From NCBI RefSeq assembly GCF_008369325.1, contig NZ_VOBI01000004.1, forward strand, positions 124,001 to 188,000: a stretch of DNA of 64,000 bases, given 5' to 3'. Below the pieces are notes generated by a model, which was not told the origin of the DNA, ran no database searches, and was given only the letters and a program-made list of their open reading frames with translations. Positions within the stretch are counted from its first letter, which is position 1, and each line of letters begins with the position of its first letter. This DNA comes from Pseudomonas sp. ANT_H12B (GTDB lineage: Bacteria; Pseudomonadota; Gammaproteobacteria; Pseudomonadales; Pseudomonadaceae). This document shows positions 17,415 through 25,923 of this stretch, one piece after another. Position numbers and translations under genes: made by a program.

Positions 17415-18776
17415 TCAGCGTTGGGTCTCCTGGGAAACAATCGACTCAGGCTTCATGTCACGCTCCGATAACGGCGTGTCGTGCACCCGATATCCGCCCT
17501 TGAGGCCATCGTTGAGCAAAGACCACATGCCTTTGTTGAAGTCATAGCTGACGTTTTTTACCGTGTACGGCAGGTTTTTGTCGTACAGCTGCACGCCACT
17601 CTGGAACAGCGCGCGATACAGCACCCCGCCCTGGTCCCAGGCGTCATACAGGCCGGCACCAAACGTGTCTTCGTCGAGGTAGTAGGTGCGCTTGCTGTAG
17701 ACGTGGCGTTTGCCCGGTTTCAGAGTCGCTTCCACCACCCACACCCGGTGCAGTTCCCAGCGCTCGCAAGCCGGGTTGGCATGATGCGGCTTGAACTGTT
17801 CTTCCTGGCCGCAACTGAAGTAGAACTTGTAGGCGTTGTACGGGATATACATCTCCTTGCGGCCCACCAGTTTGTAGTCGAAACGGTCCTGGCTACCGGA
17901 GAACATCTGCAATTCGTCGAACAGGTTCACACCGCCCTGGTTGGGCACCGGCGTGTCGTAGGCGAACTCCGGCGCCAACTTGATGCGGCGCATGCCTGGG
18001 GTGTAGCTCCAGGCACGCCGTGGCTGGCTTTGCGGGTCGAGGTAGTCAGCGAGGATGATCAGTTGCCCGGCGCTGCGGGCCGGATAACTGTCCAGTGCCC
18101 AGGCGCGGTAGTACAACTGCGGATCGCGATCGGTCTGTTGAGTCTGGTAGTACGGCGCCTCCTCCATGGTCGCGGACTCGGCGGTCTTGGTCACCGAACC
18201 CTGAGAATCCACTACCCAACTGTTGGACGAAGCCGTGGTGGTGTAACCCGTTCCCTTGTAGCGCAGTTGTTGATTCCAGATGACTTCATTGCCGTTCTGC
18301 GGAAGCGGGAACGGCAGCCCGCCTCGGCATGCCGGATCGACTGCGAGGTTGTCCTTGGTCGTGCGGCAGTTACTGGCGTTGCGCACAGAGGCATCGAGCA
18401 ACGCTTGCGGGTACGCCGCGGTCCGGTGGGTCGGGTAAATATCCAGGTAGTAGTCGGGAAATTTACTCAGCAGCATTTTTTGCCCGCCGCTCAAGCGGTC
18501 GGCGTATTGCTCCATGTTTTTCGAGTTGATCCGCAGCAGCGGTTTTTCATCCTCGAAGGGGTCGGCCCAGAAGCCGCTGTCGGGCTTGAAGCCTGGCGGG
18601 CTCTGCGTCAGGCCGCCGGTATAGGGAGGAATGCTGCCATCGGCATTGCCCGCGATAATTGCGCCGAACGGCGTCAGGGTTTTTCCGATCTGTGCAACCT
18701 GGTCGGCCGGTGCCGCAGCCAGGCTGGCGGTGGCGATGCTCAACAGCGCCACCGCCCATGCAAATTGTCCTTTCAT
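17415..18776 (-). CDS. DUF1329-family exported protein (copy 2)
   Basis: This protein of 453 residues has a signal peptide (FAWAVALLSIATASLAAAPA). The mature part contains FGAIIAGNADGSIPPYTGG, CRGGLPFPLPQNGNEVIWN, SRF-type strand segments and ERWELHRVWVVEATLKPGK. It is a close paralogue of the protein at 8926-10293, so a recent shared ancestry of the two DUF1302/DUF1329 pairs is likely. ATG at 18776 is preceded by GGAG with nine-base spacing. It is the last gene before the terminator at 17366-17391. Like the family it probably works with its DUF1302 partner at the outer membrane. Confidence 0.88.
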   Translation of the reverse strand: MKGQFAWAVALLSIATASLAAAPADQVAQIGKTLTPFGAIIAGNADGSIPPYTGGLTQSPPGFKPDSGFWADPFEDEKPLLRINSKNMEQYADRLSGGQKMLLSKFPDYYLDIYPTHRTAAYPQALLDASVRNASNCRTTKDNLAVDPACRGGLPFPLPQNGNEVIWNQQLRYKGTGYTTTASSNSWVVDSQGSVTKTAESATMEEAPYYQTQQTDRDPQLYYRAWALDSYPARSAGQLIILADYLDPQSQPRRAWSYTPGMRRIKLAPEFAYDTPVPNQGGVNLFDELQMFSGSQDRFDYKLVGRKEMYIPYNAYKFYFSCGQEEQFKPHHANPACERWELHRVWVVEATLKPGKRHVYSKRTYYLDEDTFGAGLYDAWDQGGVLYRALFQSGVQLYDKNLPYTVKNVSYDFNKGMWSLLNDGLKGGYRVHDTPLSERDMKPESIVSQETQR

Positions 18777-18803
18777 AAACAGATACTCCGCTTCTTGGCT
18801 TTT

Positions 18804-20471
18804 TTAGATGGAGGTTTTGAAGGTGAAGGCCAGCCAGCCACGGTCGGTTCCGCCCACGGCGCCGTTGCCCCCGACGGTGTCCCCGGGAATGTTCTTCGTT
18901 TGAGCGTCTGTATCGGAATAACGCAAACCAAATTCATAACGCTGGGCATACGTCATCTGCACGCCGGCAGACCAGGTCAGCGCGCCTTCGTTACCACCGC
19001 CGGCACTGGCTGCGTTGCCCGACAGGCCATAATTGACGGTCAACGGTACGGTCATGTCCCAGGACGGGAGTACCGACAGGTATTGCGGTGTGTAATTGAC
19101 GGCGATGGCCGCGTAATCCCGGGTCGAACAACCGTCGCGCTTGTCCCCTGAACCGGGTGTGCCGACGCGGGGGTCAACGCAGTTATTGTTGTTTTCACCC
19201 AGATAAAGCTCTTCGTGCTCGGTCACTTTGCGCAGGTGGCTGTAGGCGAACTCGCCGATCAGCGTGGCGTTGTTGGCGATAAAGTTACGCGGCACGCCAT
19301 ACACAGCGTTGGCGACGAAGTGGTACGTATCGCCACGCGGTCCTTCGTTGTCGGAAGGATCAACGCCGACCGCGTTCAACGCACCGCCCTTGCGATAGGA
19401 GATCTCGCTGCCGATCGACACCGTGTCGAGCACGGTCGAAAGACTCAGGCCGACCAGTTTGACGCTGCGCGGGTACACCAGGCGGTAGCTGCCGGTAGCG
19501 GCCGAAACTTCTGGCGCCAACCAGGGTTGGTAGTCATCGAACTGGCGGTAGTAAGCGCCCACCGTCGATTGAATCGCCTCGACGTCGTATTTGGCCATTA
19601 CGCCCCAGTTGGCGGAGTCACGACCGTATTTGGACTTCTCCCGGTTAAAGGAAAAACCAGGTGCTACAGGCAAACGGTCCGGGCCTTCGAAGAACGGGTC
19701 CGCTGCGCCGAAGTAGGTGCCGCCGTACGGAATGCGCGTGTAGTCCCATTCGTAGAAATATTGAGCGGCCAGTGTCAGGTTGTCGGTGGCCTGAGCTTTG
19801 ACGGATATCTGCCCGATGGGCAAGAACACTTCCTTGGTTTCAATGCCAGGACTGGTCACTGCCTTGGCACCATCCAGAGGCGCTTGCGAGTAGGAAATCG
19901 CATGGGCACCGAACAGTAGCCCCTCGCCCCAGTAATTGGTATGCCGGCCGATCTTGACGTTCACCGAAGCATCGCCCAGGCGCAGGTTTTTCCAGACGAA
20001 GGCATCGAGGATTTCCCCTGAAGGGCCTTCGACGTAACGCTTCACTTCAGAGCTGTAGTGGTCGTTGTCGTAGCTGGTCTGGTACCCGGCAACATGACTG
20101 CGCACCGTGTCATTGTGGTACGCCTGGTCGTACCAGCCGGCGGCGCTGAGGCGTGCCCCCCAGTCTTTACGGTAGGCAAAATCGAGTTCAGTGAGCAAGT
20201 CGATGCGGTTGGTGACGATGTCACCCTTGTCGAACTTGCCGTCCGATTCATCGTAGTTAGGGTTGTTCATGATGCGCCGGTCTTGCCCCTCCGTTCGCAT
20301 CCCCAGGTTGTAGCGCAGGGTGTTATCCCAACGCAGATGAAAGTCTGGATTAGCCAGTTCGATCGGCGCAGCCATCACCGCTCCACCGTAACCAAACGCC
20401 ATTTTCCCTACCGCCAGCAGTACCATGGCCCGCTGGGCTCGCATGCGTCCCTGTTTGCTCATCTTTTTCAT
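18804..20471 (-). CDS. DUF1302-family outer-membrane protein (copy 2)
   Basis: The 555-residue protein starts MKKMSKQGRMRAQ, has a hydrophobic signal region (AMVLLAVGKMAFGYGGAVMA) and then NPDFHLRWDNTLRYNLGMR, as in copy 1. It ends TFKTSI with the strand pattern of an outer-membrane barrel. ATG at 20471 is chosen because AGGTGG precedes it at good spacing; upstream GTG 20480 would be inside that site. Its leader carries GACAATAA, one base off the CA motif. It follows the aldehyde dehydrogenase gene by 64 bp and is paired with DUF1329 copy 2 (27 bp). Its similarity to copy 1 is high throughout. Confidence 0.88.
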   Translation of the reverse strand: MKKMSKQGRMRAQRAMVLLAVGKMAFGYGGAVMAAPIELANPDFHLRWDNTLRYNLGMRTEGQDRRIMNNPNYDESDGKFDKGDIVTNRIDLLTELDFAYRKDWGARLSAAGWYDQAYHNDTVRSHVAGYQTSYDNDHYSSEVKRYVEGPSGEILDAFVWKNLRLGDASVNVKIGRHTNYWGEGLLFGAHAISYSQAPLDGAKAVTSPGIETKEVFLPIGQISVKAQATDNLTLAAQYFYEWDYTRIPYGGTYFGAADPFFEGPDRLPVAPGFSFNREKSKYGRDSANWGVMAKYDVEAIQSTVGAYYRQFDDYQPWLAPEVSAATGSYRLVYPRSVKLVGLSLSTVLDTVSIGSEISYRKGGALNAVGVDPSDNEGPRGDTYHFVANAVYGVPRNFIANNATLIGEFAYSHLRKVTEHEELYLGENNNNCVDPRVGTPGSGDKRDGCSTRDYAAIAVNYTPQYLSVLPSWDMTVPLTVNYGLSGNAASAGGGNEGALTWSAGVQMTYAQRYEFGLRYSDTDAQTKNIPGDTVGGNGAVGGTDRGWLAFTFKTSI

Positions 20472-20535
20472 GCAAACCACCTTTTGTTTTTATTGTCAGT
20501 CGTTTTGTCTGCTCCCCGCTCGCGGGGTGTCATGG

Positions 20536-22026
20536 CTAGCGGCCGATGGGGTAGATGATGGATTTCTCCTGGGTGAATTCTTTAAGCCAGTTCGGCCCGA
20601 ACTCACGGCCCAGTCCTGAACGTTTGAAGCCGCCGATGGGCGCATAAGGCAAGCTGCCGCTACCCCCATTGAGGTACACACTGCCGGCACGAATTCGTCG
20701 AGCCATGGCATAGGCGGTGGCGGCATCTGCAGAGGAAACAGCGGCGTTGAGGCCAAACCGCGAATCGTTGGCAATGGCAACCGCCTCGTCATCACTGTCG
20801 AAACCGATCACCACCCCCACCGGCCCGAAGATTTCCTCCTGGGCGATGAGCATGTCGTTGCTTACGTCATCGAACAGGGTGATGTCGCTGAAGAAGCCCT
20901 GGCGCAGATGCGCAGGTCGTCCACCACCGCAGACCAGCGTGGCCCCGGCGTCGCGGCCGCTGGCGATGAAATGCTCGACCTTGGCGCGCTGCGACTCGCG
21001 GATCAGCGGGCCCATCATCACGCTCGGGTCCGCCGGGTCACCGACCTTCCACTGCCCGGCAATGGCTTTGGCGCACTGCACGAATTGCTCGCGTACCGAG
21101 TGATGCACAACGAAGCGGGTGAGCAATGCACAGCCCTGCCCCGCGTTGACCGCCAGCCCGGCGACAGCTCCCAGCGCGGTGGCCTGAATGTCGGCATCGG
21201 CGCGCACGATCAACGCCGATTTGCCGCCCAGTTCCAGATGCACGCGCTTCAGGGTCGGCGCCGCCTGACTCATGATGCTCATGCCGACCGTTTCCGAACC
21301 GGTGAACGAGACCATGTCCACCCGCGGGTCGCTGCTCAACAAGCCGCCCACTTCAATACCGCCGGTGACAATGTTGAGTACGCCCTGGGGCAGGCCGATT
21401 TCTTCAGCGATCTGACCGAACAACAGCGCCGAGTACGGGGTAAATGGCGAAGGCTTGAGCACCAGGGTGTTGCCGGCCAGCAAGGCCGGAAACACCTTGG
21501 CCAGGTTAAGAAGAAACGGAAAGTTATAGCCGGTGATGCCGGCCACCACGCCGATGGCCTCACGCTCCACCGTGCCGCTGCCGAGAATCATCGGCCCTGC
21601 CGGGTTGAACGGATTGGGATTGGCCTGCACCGGAATCTGCAAGCTGTCGCTGTGCACAGACTGCTCGATCGCGGTCAGCACATGGCCCAGCGGCATGTCC
21701 ACCTGCATGGCATAAGTCACGCCTTGGGAACAGCCGACCTCAGCGATAATCAGCGCGGCAATTTCCTCCCTTTTTGCCACCAAAGCTGCGTGCATCCGCC
21801 GCATGTACCCGGCCCGTTCGGCCATGCTCAACCAGGGCCAAGGGCCGTTATCAAAGGCGTTGCGTGCGGCGGCGATGGCTGCGTCGGCGCTCTGCAGATC
21901 ACCATTCGGTGCATGACCGATGACCGCTTCGGTGGCCGGGTTGAGCACTGCTTCGCGCGGACCGTCAACATCCACCCACGCGCCATCGATGTACAGCTTG
22001 TCCAGCTGGGTAAAGGGAACACTCAT
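20536..22026 (-). CDS. NAD(P)-dependent aldehyde dehydrogenase
   Basis: The 496-residue protein is a standard ALDH. The oxyanion Asn168 is in GYNFP, the cofactor segment is FTGSETVG at 241-248, the general base Glu265 is in LELGGKS and the catalytic Cys299 is in NAGQGC. The ATG overlaps the GMC oxidoreductase stop as ATGA, indicating coupled translation. It should oxidise the aldehyde made by the GMC enzyme to an acid. Together the two genes make a two-step alcohol-to-acid module. The substrate is not predictable, though the neighbouring P450 remnant and barrel suggest a hydrophobic alcohol. Confidence 0.92.
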   Translation of the reverse strand: MSVPFTQLDKLYIDGAWVDVDGPREAVLNPATEAVIGHAPNGDLQSADAAIAAARNAFDNGPWPWLSMAERAGYMRRMHAALVAKREEIAALIIAEVGCSQGVTYAMQVDMPLGHVLTAIEQSVHSDSLQIPVQANPNPFNPAGPMILGSGTVEREAIGVVAGITGYNFPFLLNLAKVFPALLAGNTLVLKPSPFTPYSALLFGQIAEEIGLPQGVLNIVTGGIEVGGLLSSDPRVDMVSFTGSETVGMSIMSQAAPTLKRVHLELGGKSALIVRADADIQATALGAVAGLAVNAGQGCALLTRFVVHHSVREQFVQCAKAIAGQWKVGDPADPSVMMGPLIRESQRAKVEHFIASGRDAGATLVCGGGRPAHLRQGFFSDITLFDDVSNDMLIAQEEIFGPVGVVIGFDSDDEAVAIANDSRFGLNAAVSSADAATAYAMARRIRAGSVYLNGGSGSLPYAPIGGFKRSGLGREFGPNWLKEFTQEKSIIYPIGR

Positions 22027-23642
22027 GGTGTTGGATCTCCTGAGACTTTGCCGGTGATAATTTCTGCAGCGCGCATGGCAATGGCCATGGCCGGGGCATT
22101 GGTGTTACCGGAAACCAGGCACGGCATCACCGAAGTGTCGACCACACGCAGGCCCTCGACGCCGCGCACACGCAGTTGCGGATCGAGCACCGACGCGCTG
22201 TCGGCACCCATGCGACAGGTCCCGGAAACGTGATAGGCGGTCTGGCCGAAGCGGCGGAACGCAGCAAGAATTTGCGCGTCGCTTTCTACCTCCGGTCCCG
22301 GTGTCAGCTCGCCGACAATGAATGGCTTGAGCACCGGCTGTGCAGCCAGACGGCGGAACCAGCGAAACAAGGCAATTGCGGAAGTGCGATCGATCTCGGC
22401 GCTCAAATAATTGGCGTTGATCCGGGGTGGAACCGTGGCGTCCGCCGATTGAATGCGCACCTCACCCTGGCTCTGCGGACGCAGGAAATAGCCACCGATG
22501 GTCAGGCCGGGCTCCTTGTCGATTTCGACCTTGTTACCGTCGCCATCCATGGAATAGAGGCTGACGCCGATTTGCGCGTCCGGACGATCCAGCTCCGGGC
22601 GCGTCTTGATGAAACCACCGGCCTCGTGAGCGGCGTGGGTCATCGGTCCTTTCTTGCGCAAAAAGTATTGGGCCACTGCACCGAGTAACCCAATCCCATG
22701 GAAGCAGTGATTGAAGCTGCCACGGGTGACCCGATACTGCATGGCCATGTACACGTGCTCACGCAGGTTACGCCCGACCTCGGGGGCGTCGTGCAGCACA
22801 CTGATACCCAGCGAGTTCAACAGTGCGGCCGGGCCGATGCCAGACAGTTGCAACAGCTTCGGCGATTCAATGGCACCGGCGCACAACAACATCTCGCGGC
22901 GCACTTCGAAGCGTTCCTTGCCGGCGCTGTTGTTGACCTGCACGGCACAGGCACGGTGATTGCTGAACTCGATGCGTTGAACATCCGTGCCGGTCATTAA
23001 CGTCAAATTCGGACGTGCGCGCACCGGATCGAGAAAGGCCTTGGCGGCACTGAATCGCTGGCCTTTCCAGGTGGTTTGCGGCTGATAGCCGAAGCCACCC
23101 TGAGTGACCGAGTCGATATGATTGGTGTCTTCAGTGCGCGCCACACCCAGCTCACCGGCCGCGCTGATGACGGCATCGCACAGGGCGTGGCCCGATGGGT
23201 GCACCGTGACTTTGAGCGGGCCACCGACTCCGCGCCATTGGCTCTTGCCCAACTGGTGGTCTTCGAGGGCGACAAACTGCCGGCCCATGTCTTTCCAGCC
23301 CCAGCCCGCGCAGCCTTGCGCTTCCCAATGATCATAATCAGCGGGTGCTCCCCGTACATAGACCATGCCGTTGACCGAACTGGAGCCGCCAATCGTTTTG
23401 CCTTTGAGCCATTGCTCATCGCTCATACCCTCACCGCGTGCAGCCTTGTAGCTCCACACATGCGGATTGCCGGGGCTGAGCAGTTTGCCAATGCCACGGG
23501 GCATGGCAATCAACGGACTGGTGTGATCCGGTCCGCTCTCGATCAGCAGCACCGAAACGTTCGTGTCGGCAGACAAGCGATTGGCCAGGACGCAGCCGGA
23601 TGACCCCGCACCGATGATGATGTAGTCGTAGGTTTTGCTCAT
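22023..23642 (-). CDS. GMC-family FAD-dependent alcohol oxidoreductase
   Basis: From ATG 23642 the protein has 539 residues. It opens with the FAD motif YIIIGAGSSGCVLANRL and has the GMC signature GGSSSVNGMVYVRG near residue 84. The C-terminal active-site region is YHVSGTCRMG, followed by VVDTSVMPCLVSGNTNAP. This matches choline-dehydrogenase-like enzymes, which oxidise alcohols to aldehydes. The frame is open further upstream, but the start is fixed by the FAD motif and an A-rich leader (AAGAAGAACAACA). That leader gives an AACAACAA motif overlapping the ATG. It is followed by ALDH with an ATGA overlap. Confidence 0.92.
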   Translation of the reverse strand: MSKTYDYIIIGAGSSGCVLANRLSADTNVSVLLIESGPDHTSPLIAMPRGIGKLLSPGNPHVWSYKAARGEGMSDEQWLKGKTIGGSSSVNGMVYVRGAPADYDHWEAQGCAGWGWKDMGRQFVALEDHQLGKSQWRGVGGPLKVTVHPSGHALCDAVISAAGELGVARTEDTNHIDSVTQGGFGYQPQTTWKGQRFSAAKAFLDPVRARPNLTLMTGTDVQRIEFSNHRACAVQVNNSAGKERFEVRREMLLCAGAIESPKLLQLSGIGPAALLNSLGISVLHDAPEVGRNLREHVYMAMQYRVTRGSFNHCFHGIGLLGAVAQYFLRKKGPMTHAAHEAGGFIKTRPELDRPDAQIGVSLYSMDGDGNKVEIDKEPGLTIGGYFLRPQSQGEVRIQSADATVPPRINANYLSAEIDRTSAIALFRWFRRLAAQPVLKPFIVGELTPGPEVESDAQILAAFRRFGQTAYHVSGTCRMGADSASVLDPQLRVRGVEGLRVVDTSVMPCLVSGNTNAPAMAIAMRAAEIITGKVSGDPTP

Positions 23643-23649
23643 TGTTGTT
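23642..23649 (-). promoter_or_regulatory. Candidate Crc/Hfq CA motif overlapping GMC start codon
   Basis: The sense strand reads AACAACAATG, so AACAACAA (an exact AAYAAYAA) includes the A of the start codon. Hfq/Crc binding here would directly block initiation. This is inferred from motif and position. Confidence 0.6.
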
Positions 23650-23694
23650 CTTCTTTTGCGGGTTGCTGAAAGTCTTCCATTACCAAGGCGGCAC

Positions 23695-23946
23695 TCACCG
23701 GTGTTCGTCGGATGTATCGCGAACCTCGATGACCCGTTCCGGGCAGGCACGGGCACCGCGGGTTGCCAGCCGCTCTTGCCCAATCGGCACACTTAAGCCG
23801 TTGCTGGCGATGTAGCCGTTGTTATCGAGTGGATAGAGCGCGGGCGCGACGTTGTTGCAGCGGGCATGACCTACGCAGCCGGATTGGTTGATAGGCGTTT
23901 TCGCCGTGGGCGGTGAGCTCTGCCCATAGATCGAAATCGCGGGCAA
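23695..23946 (-). CDS. P450-type [3Fe-4S]-like ferredoxin, 5'-truncated
   Basis: The core (about residues 19-77) is that of a small ferredoxin of the kind that serves bacterial P450s: GCVGHARCNNVAPALYPLD gives Cys24 and Cys30 with His27 between them, and ACPE gives Cys68. Only three cysteines are present, as in [3Fe-4S] types. The normal first few residues are missing. The frame upstream is not ferredoxin-like and runs out of phase through the start of the P450 remnant; the only in-frame start is a TTG near 23946. It is doubtful that it is translated well. It lies 52 bp before the GMC gene and would once have followed a P450 gene. Confidence 0.65.
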   Translation of the reverse strand: MPAISIYGQSSPPTAKTPINQSGCVGHARCNNVAPALYPLDNNGYIASNGLSVPIGQERLATRGARACPERVIEVRDTSDEHR

Positions 23947-24001
23947 GGTGCTTGGGAATGTGCGCAGGAACAGGTGCAGGCGTTTCAGGAGCGTTATTCA
24001 T
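23822..24001 (-). pseudogene. Cytochrome P450 (P450cam-like) N-terminal remnant
   Basis: From ATG 24001 the first ~38 codons read like the N-terminus of P450cam-type enzymes: PVPAHIPKHLARDFDLWAEL resembles the camphor P450 segment with PPHVPEHLVFDFDMY. At about codon 38 (ENAYQ) the similarity stops, and the sequence enters the ferredoxin coding region in a different phase, ending 59 codons from the start. The whole body of a P450, including the heme-binding Cys motif, is absent. The leader still has GGAGAACAATA before ATG. The simplest reading is an internal deletion joining a P450 gene to the next ferredoxin gene. An assembly artefact is possible. Confidence 0.65.
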
Positions 24002-24008
24002 TATTGTT
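24001..24008 (-). promoter_or_regulatory. Candidate Crc/Hfq CA motif at P450 remnant start
   Basis: The sense strand reads GGAGAACAATAATG. AACAATAA is an exact AAYAAYAA match that includes the A of the start codon. It heads the operon that continues through ferredoxin, GMC, ALDH and DUF genes. Confidence 0.6.
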
Positions 24009-24240
24009 CTCCAGGTCTCTATCGGACTGGAGAAACGGTAAGGCCGCAGACGCAAAGCCACAACGAACAGAAGCGCAAATCTGTACGGCATAGACGGAAT
24101 TAATTAACACTTTCGCCGAATATGTTCTAAAAATAATCCTGCTGGTGCAAAAAATCCTCTGTCATTGTGTTCTGATCACCGCCGGGAAGCTCTTGTACCC
24201 GCCGTCATGAAACCAATAAAAAGCGCTGCCGAGGTTAAGA

Positions 24241-24864
24241 ATGTCTCACCTAGCTTCCGTGCAAACAGCCGATAAAAATCACGCCAGTCAACGCCACGCC
24301 TTGCGTTCCCAACGCACCCGGGAATTGTTGCTGGACCACATGTATCGCCTGGCGCTGGAAAAGGGCTACGAAGGAATTACGGTCCAGCAATTACTGGACA
24401 GTACAGGGGTCGCGCGCTCCACCTTCTACGCGCACTTTCGCGACAAGGAGGACCTGATCGTCGCCGGGTACGAAGCCATTGGCGTTCCCTCGACCAAGGT
24501 CACCGAAGTTGATGGCGACCGCCGTGTCCTGCTGGATGTTTCGGCCTGGCTGTTCAGCGCCACCGAACGTCATGCGGCACTGACAACGGCGTTCTTCAGC
24601 GGCCCGGGACAGAACGTGATTCTCGCGCACCTGGAAAATATCCTGATCATCCAGGTCCGGGAACACTACCGGAAACAGGGCCTGTACCAAATCGATCAAC
24701 TGCGTGGCGAGGCCGCCGTGCGCTGTTTCGTCGGTGCCCTGGTGGGGCTGTGGTTGTGGTGGGTGCGCCACGACTATCCGAACCCGGCGCGGGAAATGAC
24801 CGAAACCTTCGACAGCCTGATGAACAACGGCACCTGGCCGCCTGACAACAACGTGCGCCAGTAG
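24241..24864 (+). CDS. TetR-family transcriptional regulator
   Basis: This protein of 207 residues has an N-terminal TetR helix-turn-helix: RTRELLLDHMYRLALEKGY, then VQQLLDSTGVARSTFYAHF. The C-terminal part contains VRCFVGALVGLWLWWVRHD, typical of the TetR_C_33-like group. The ATG has GAGG eight bases upstream. It is divergent from the P450/GMC/DUF operon with a 239-bp gap, the classical arrangement for a repressor of the neighbouring operon. No clear palindrome was found in the gap. It converges on the LysR gene, only 5 bp away. Confidence 0.9.
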   Translation: MSHLASVQTADKNHASQRHALRSQRTRELLLDHMYRLALEKGYEGITVQQLLDSTGVARSTFYAHFRDKEDLIVAGYEAIGVPSTKVTEVDGDRRVLLDVSAWLFSATERHAALTTAFFSGPGQNVILAHLENILIIQVREHYRKQGLYQIDQLRGEAAVRCFVGALVGLWLWWVRHDYPNPAREMTETFDSLMNNGTWPPDNNVRQ

Positions 24865-24869
24865 CGGGA

Positions 24870-25781
24870 TCAAGAGGCGCAGGCCATGATCAGAAACTGT
24901 CGGAATGCCTGGGTCGGTGCCGACAAACAGTTATCCGGCAGCCAGATCAGCCCCAGTTCCATGGGTGGAATCACATCCACCAGCGGCCGGATTTCAATCT
25001 TCTTGCCTTCCAGAGACCAGGCCCGGTACAGCATGTCCGAGAGAATGGTCACACCGAAACCATGCCCCACCAGCCCGCGCAATGCCTCCATGGATGAGGT
25101 ACGAAAAGCCACCTTGGGTGCCAGTCCGCGGGATTCCCAATAGCGCATGGTCGAGGTCTCCCCCTCATCGACCGTGGCCAGGATATAGGCATGCTCGGCG
25201 ACGTCTTCGAGATTGATCGAGGTGGCAGACATCAATGGGTGCTGACTTGCCAGCCAGAGTTGGCGGCGCGAACGAATTAGCACATGGTGAGCGAAACCGT
25301 GCAAGTTCGGCGTATTGGAGACAATTGCCAGGCCCAAGTCGAGGTCGCCATTGCTCAGGGCCGCTTCAATGCTCTGGCGGTCCATGTCGATCAGGTCGAT
25401 CTCTACCTGAGGGTAGCTACGTTTGAAGCGTGCCAGCAGCGCTGGCAGAAAGTAACCGAGCACCGTGTAGGAGGCACCCACACGCACGGTTCCTTGCATC
25501 GCATGGCCGAGAAACAGCGGTTCACTGAGAGCGTCCTGCAGCGTGTCGAGAATGTGCCGCGCATGCTGGGAAAACTTGTTGCCTTCAGCGGTCAGCGCCA
25601 CGCCATGGGGCAAGCGGTCGAACAAGCTGACGCCCAAGGACTGTTCCAGATGCAACACCGCCGCAGTAATCGCCGACTGCGATACATGCGCCTTCAGCGC
25701 CGCCTGGGAAAACTGGCCGGCGTCGGCGGCGGCAACGAAATAGCGCAGTTGGCGCATGGAAATATCTTTGCCTTTCGTCAT
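24870..25781 (-). CDS. LysR-family transcriptional regulator
   Basis: The 303-residue protein starts with a winged helix typical of LysR (MRQLRYFVAAADAGQFSQAA, then VSQSAITAAVLHLEQSLG and LFDRLPHGVALTAEG). An effector-binding domain follows from about residue 90, with VRVGASYTVLGYFLP. The start ATG at 25781 puts a short MTKGKDIS tail before the first helix. It is read divergently from the AraC gene at 25924. A LysR-type T-N11-A dyad exists at 36626-36650 before the ferredoxin oxidoreductase gene, but any link to this protein is conjecture. Its effector is unknown. Confidence 0.92.
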   Translation of the reverse strand: MTKGKDISMRQLRYFVAAADAGQFSQAALKAHVSQSAITAAVLHLEQSLGVSLFDRLPHGVALTAEGNKFSQHARHILDTLQDALSEPLFLGHAMQGTVRVGASYTVLGYFLPALLARFKRSYPQVEIDLIDMDRQSIEAALSNGDLDLGLAIVSNTPNLHGFAHHVLIRSRRQLWLASQHPLMSATSINLEDVAEHAYILATVDEGETSTMRYWESRGLAPKVAFRTSSMEALRGLVGHGFGVTILSDMLYRAWSLEGKKIEIRPLVDVIPPMELGLIWLPDNCLSAPTQAFRQFLIMACAS

Positions 25782-25923
25782 CTGATTTTCTGATACCTGC
25801 CGCCTGAATATATGAAACAGCTCGGTCCACGGGCTGGTTACACTCGAGACCGGGTAGCTGCCCTGACGTATCGTTATCCTTCGAATTTCAGCGCCAATAA
25901 TAAAAATGGCTGAAGGTTGAAAA

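Noticed and set aside
17481..19151. Plus-strand frame of 556 codons across the DUF1329/DUF1302 copy 2 genes
   Set aside because: It spans two clear minus-strand genes and their gap, has no domain, and has an Arg/Val/Gln-rich antisense composition.
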